The notes below the pieces were generated by a model. It saw only the letters and a program-made list of their open reading frames with translations, was not told the origin of the DNA and ran no database searches. DNA of 64,000 nucleotides from contig NZ_SJPI01000002.1 of the NCBI RefSeq assembly GCF_007859865.1, forward strand, positions 1,384,721-1,448,720. The letters run 5' to 3'. Shown in pieces: positions 57,601-63,600 of this stretch. The position numbers and the translations under genes were made by a program. This DNA is from Rubripirellula amarantea. GTDB taxonomy: Bacteria; Planctomycetota; Planctomycetia; Pirellulales; Pirellulaceae. Positions within the stretch are counted from its first letter, which is position 1. The number at the start of each line of letters is the position of its first letter.

Positions 57601-60600
57601 AGGTGCATTGTGGAATACTTGAGGAGTTGCCGATTGGTAGCTCTTGGTTCCACTGATGATATAAACACCACCATCAGTGTGCGGACCGATAAACAGATCG
57701 TCGTCTTTCTGCTGATCTTTACTGACCGCGAAATCACCGAAACCATCCTGATTCACATCGCCAACCGCATGTGGGTAAGCCAAGGCAAAGTCCTGCCAAA
57801 CGAACACATCGGAAGTCAAGTCAATGGAAGCCGATGAATTGCCAACCAAGTAGGCGCGACCGACATTAGGAAGCCTCTCTGATCCAAACATATGGAGGAA
57901 CTCGGCGTAGCTTGAATCCACAAGTAGCAACTCGTCCCCCGGCGTCGCATCCACATCGCCGACGTTAACAAACCTATAGGATGAATTTGACGGTTCCAGC
58001 GTGAAGTTGGGCGGCAAGCTAGCGGAACCAAATTCGTTACTTCGATCCGTCGTGTCGGCCGTCAACGTGGTCAAAATCGTCGCTGAGTTGACATCCAATC
58101 CCGCGCCGCTGTAAACGTGACCTAGTAAATTGGATCCGTTTCCAGTGCTAGCGATGAAGGCAATGTCCTGTCGTCCGTCGTTGTTCCAATTGACCGACTC
58201 GATTCTTGTTCCTGACAACCCCGAAGCGAGCGTGATCGTTTTTGATGGGCTCGCTTGAAGGACTTCGCGTGATAAGCCTGAACCGCCACTATAGATTTTC
58301 AGTGTGTTCGTACCACTCAACACCGCGATGTCTGCAGCACCAATGACGTCACCAATGAAGTTACCAATCGCAATCGCGCCCTCGGTCGCTGTGCCCACTC
58401 GGTAGATCACGTCAGCTCGCCCGCCGATTCGGTAAAGCTCCTTGGAATTCGTCAGGTCATTGCTGCTGTCGAAATTGACGTCATACGTCCAGTCTTCGCC
58501 ACGAACACGGAAGTCCTTGACGGCGTCGCCGTTCAGGTCGGTGGTGTCGATGCGGAATTGGCTACGTGGATCGACAGGACCAAAGAACACATAGGCGTTG
58601 GCGTTGTCGGCGAATACATAGTCTGCTTTGCCATCGGCGTTGAGATCGCCACTGCCGACGAATCGAGCCAGCGGTGAATTTGCGGTCACCCCATCCCACG
58701 CAAATGCATCTTCGACGACAGGTTCAATGCGCACGGCATCGGCTTGCAACCGTCCAATCGCGCCGGCCTTCAGGAAGACTCGCAGGAATCCGTCAACGAC
58801 TTCGACGACCATGGATTTGCCGCCATTTTGACCAGCAGTTCCGGTTCCCGCTTCTTTGAGTTGATGCCATGAGGTGCCACCCCAATGACGATCGCTCGGC
58901 GACGCGAGTTGAGTCACTGACTTTGCGCTAGTTCCATTGGGTTCGTTGTCAAACGGATCCGTCGAAACGGAATAGATTGCTGACGCGGTACTGTCGCTTT
59001 CCGCCGTCCAAGTTGTCTGAATCGTGTATCGACCATCCGGTAAACCTGTAAACGTCCAGCTCGCGAAAGGACTTCCTAGTGTCGCATCGTCTTCGCCGTT
59101 GCTGCCGATGCGAACCAGGCCAATTTCTTCTGAGCGTTCCGGATCGAATTGCAACTTTCCAGCGAATAGGACGCCACCTGATGGTGTGACCACCGCTTCT
59201 TTAACCACAAAACCATCGAGCTGATCGATCGCAACGATTCCCGAGTCACCAAAGCTCACATCAGGTAGACCGGCTGAGTCAAAGCGAAGCTGAAGATTCG
59301 TTGCGGTTTCATTGGTGAAGTCGGTCGACTGGAGTGTTATCTGAGGAGACGCAGCGCCGGTAATCACCAGGTCAGGATTGTAAAAGTTGCCGCCGGTGTA
59401 TTGCGTCAACTCCACGTAGCCAGTCGTGTTGAACGTAGTGTCCAGAGCACCGGCGCTCGTTAGCTTCATCAAGAACGGGTAGCTAGTTTCGGAGAACGAA
59501 GTCGCATCGTAAGCACCCGAGACGAAGAGCGAACCGTCGGACGCTCGTTCAAGATGGCGAGGAGCCATGCGCCCCGTTCCAAAGCCAAACTCAAAGGCTC
59601 CGCCCACTCCAAATTGGGCATCCAAAACTCCTGCCGAAGTCAGTTGCACGACGGCGACATCGCTGTCGAGGCTATCCACTCTCTTTTGAATCAGCAGAGC
59701 CAGACCGTCGTTCGATGTGAACTGGAAATCGAGGATAAAGCTTCCCGCCGGTATCGAGTAGACGCCATTGGACGTCCACACCGATTGTCCGCCAAACGTT
59801 GAAATCGTTCCATCGGACAACACTCGTGTCAGCGTCGCGACCTTGTTCCCGCTTTGCATCGCTTCGCCAAAGACAAAAATGTCTCCAGATGGCGAAACGC
59901 GAACCTGTCGCGTAGTGACATTTGACAGTCCCGCGGTGGTATACGCGGGATCGAGGTCGACGGAGAACGTGTTGTCGCGAACACCGTTTGCATCAATGCG
60001 ATTGATCGACTTGCCGCCCGCGAGATAGTAACCGCCCGCTTGATCCTCCATCAAGAATGACGCAGACACGCTTTCCAGCGCCGCCGTACCCTCAATGCCC
60101 CAGCTCGAGTCTGCACTGCCGTCGGGCAAGAAACGCTTAACGCTCAGCTGAACTTCGTTTGTCGTAAAGTCATAACCAAACTGCGACACAGCGATTCGAC
60201 CTGTCGAATCGACTAGGGTATCGCCTAAGAAGTTGTATTCCAAATCGGTGGGAAGGGAGCTGAACCCGCCTCTTGCGAATTGATGTGAGGGGCTACTTTC
60301 ACCCGACGCATAACCGCTGGCAACAGATTGCCAATTTCCGCTTGTGAAGAAGTTAAGGCTCGTGTCGTCTACCAACGTTGGTCCCACCACACCAAACTCG
60401 ACACCAGTTTGCCGAGGACGTGAACCTGAGAGTGGATATGCCAGTGTCGAAGTGTAAACGCTTGATGCCTCGAGCCGAGTCATCGGCATTGCACCGGGTT
60501 GGTCAGGCGTTCCAGGGGCACCATACGGCATATAGCTGTTGGAAGGATCCCCAGAATTGCGTACTCCACCGCCATCGAGTTGCCAATTGCCGGCGATGAT

Positions 60601-63600
60601 GTCGTCACCATCTTGTCCGAGTAAGATGTCGTCACCTTCGCCGCCGAAGATCAAATCGCGACCCGCGCCGCCGCGAATGAGATCATTGTTAGCACCGCCG
60701 TAGATCCAATCATTCCCCAGTCCACCATCGACTTCGATCGAAGCGAATGCAGTGGCCCTCGTTTGGATGTCGCCGCGATAGATGCCGTAGGATTGACCAC
60801 CAAGGATCAAACCAGGATCGGCGTGGAACACGTCAGCTCCGTCGCCCAATTCGACTAAAGTTCGTTCAACGTCCTTAGCCTTGAAGAATGCGAATTCCTG
60901 AGCGTATTGGTCCGCGTCGTAAGGATCTTGCACAAACGAATTGGAAAGCATGTCCCAAACTAAGGTCGTGAACTTGTGACGATGCAAGAATCGATCATAT
61001 CCAACGACGACATAATCACGAATCGGGTCGCCCTGATTGTCCAAACTACCACCGACGTACAACACTCGATCGTCGCCAGCACCGCCAACGAACAGATCTG
61101 CGGTCGCTGAGTCACCAGGTCGACCTGTCAGAGGATTGACGGGCAGCGTGTCGGCGATGATTTGGAAAGTGTCGTCGCCTTCGCCGCCAAAAAGCAGGTC
61201 TTCAGCTTGTTGGTCCTTACCACCGGACAGGACGTCATTGCCGAAACCACCAAACACCCAATCTTCGCCCGAACCACCCGCTAAGCGGTCGTTACCAGTG
61301 CCACCAATGATGACGTCACGGCGTTCGTACGTTGACTGGTTGCTGAAGTCGATTGGATTGTTTCGTCCGTAATCAAAATCAGGACGTTGCTGCAAACGCT
61401 GCGATGTGACCGAGAAGATTTCAAAATTGGTTGCTGCACCCAGATCAAACTCGGCGCCTGTTCCAGCGTCCGTTTGATACGCTTCGGACGCCACGATCAC
61501 TTGCAAGAAGTACTTGCCCTTCGCCAGTCCCTCAAAGTCCAAAACCGCGCGACCGCTGGAAACCCACTCAGGGTGCTGATCACTGTCCTCGCCGTCGGGA
61601 AGCAGATCCTCCAACATTGTTTGCGTGCGCAAAACATTGCCGTCTTCATCAACGAGTCGCAGTTCGAGCACGTTACTAAAGTCAGGTGTCTGATCATCTT
61701 GGTCGAGCGATGCGACCGAGCGGATGCCGATGCCCGAGCCGACGGTGCCGGTTTCTTCCAATGCTAACGAATACCAAGCCGATGGATTTTCACCATTAGA
61801 AACGACACCAACCTGTTGACGTTCGGGCTGGAAAGTCAACAAATTGTTGATCGCATAGGCCGAAGCACGATCCACATTACCGACTGGCTTTTGCTGGCCG
61901 ATACGGGGAACGATGGAATATCGTGCTGGACCACCCGATACCTGCAAGAAATATTCGCTGCTGGCTTGCTGGAAGTACTCGAAATTTGTCCCGCTACCGA
62001 TTTCGGAGACATCCAAGGCAACTCCACCGCCAATCTCGCGAACGGTCGAGAACGTTACCTGATTTTGCCGCGCGATCGCGGTGACGGCATCCGGTGCCCA
62101 AGGCGCAATCTTCACGTTGGTAATAGAACTCTTAATCGCCTGAGCGATCTCACTGGCGGACGCAGTCAGGCCGAAGTCTTCCTTGGTGACCGAGTTCACC
62201 GAAACTTGAATTTTCTGTTCGTTCGAAGTTGTTGTGTACTGCGAAAACTCAATCAAGATCGTGGGCTCAGCAACCAATAGTTGAGTCGTTGCGCCGACAA
62301 GTCCCGATGCGTCGAGCGTCAACCCATCGAGTCGTCGCCCTGAACGCAGGCCGATCACGGGTCTGCTGTTGGCTGCACTAGGCAGACCCGCATCGTCGCG
62401 GAGTACTACTTCCAGCTCACCTGGATAAAACACGGACGAACCACCCATCGTGTAGAGCGCCGACGCGATTGCCGCAGCTTCAGCGTCAAAGGCGATCGGC
62501 GTTGTCGTCTGGCCACCATACGACAACGTGTACGTGCCACCCGAAGCGCCGTCGATTTCCAATCGCGCGTAACTGCCTCCATCGAGTTGGAAATCTGTTC
62601 CATCAAGTGATGCTGCATCGGTTGACGTTGGCACCACGAGACTGGTCAACGGCAAAACTGAACTCAGCGCACCGCTGACCATTTCAGCGGTGCGGAACGC
62701 GCCACCAGGTTCATGGACTGTGGCCGAAACCGTGGCCGTAGGCGTGTGCGATAGAACTTCCAGGGATTGCCCGGTGCTGGCTTCCAATAAATCAAACTGG
62801 AACCAATCGACATCGGCAGCGTCGGAAAGCGTTAGGCCTGTCGCTTCAGCGATTTGGTGAATGGCAGCGAGTGGTTTCGTCGATGCACTAGCGGCGGCCT
62901 GCTTGGAATCATTCGGTTCCGCGATGTCGGTCGACTGAGCCAGTTCGATGCCGATCTTGTACTCGGTTGGTATCGCGCCCACGGAGAACACTCGCAAGTG
63001 ATACGTCTTGTCCTTGACCAAGCCGACGTCGCCCAGGTCGATCGGGCTGTCGCTCAGGCTAGGATTGATCGAACCAGGATTGGTTTGTCGCATCGCCAAC
63101 AAGGTATTGCCGTCGTAGAGCGAGTAGTCCAAGTTGACGCGGTTGATTCCCGATACGGATTCGACTTCGAGCAAGTCGCCCATCAGCGCATCCTTGCTCA
63201 GTTGGAACTTGTACCAATCGACGTCTTGCTCATCGCTTCTCGCGCTGTCAAAGGTCAGTCCTTCAAACACTCGGCTACTATCAAGCGGCTCGATAGGATC
63301 AAGCGGTAACGTGATTGAGCCTGAAGAATTTAGCGCCGTCGATTTGGCTTTCGTGTCGTTGCGATTGCCAAACGGATCAGTTCGATCGGGCAAGAATGAT
63401 ACTTGAGGTTCGATTTGTACGGTGTCGTCGCCGGCTCCAGCATCCACCCAGACCGTTTTCTGCACGGTTTCGCCAACCGTGATCGTGTCATCGCCGCCGA
63501 GCGAGTCAATGATGATCGCCAAAAAGTCAGCTTCGGGACCGAACACTTTTTCGACGATGTCGGTGGACGTGACACCAAAGTTTTCAAGCTGCGTGATTGT

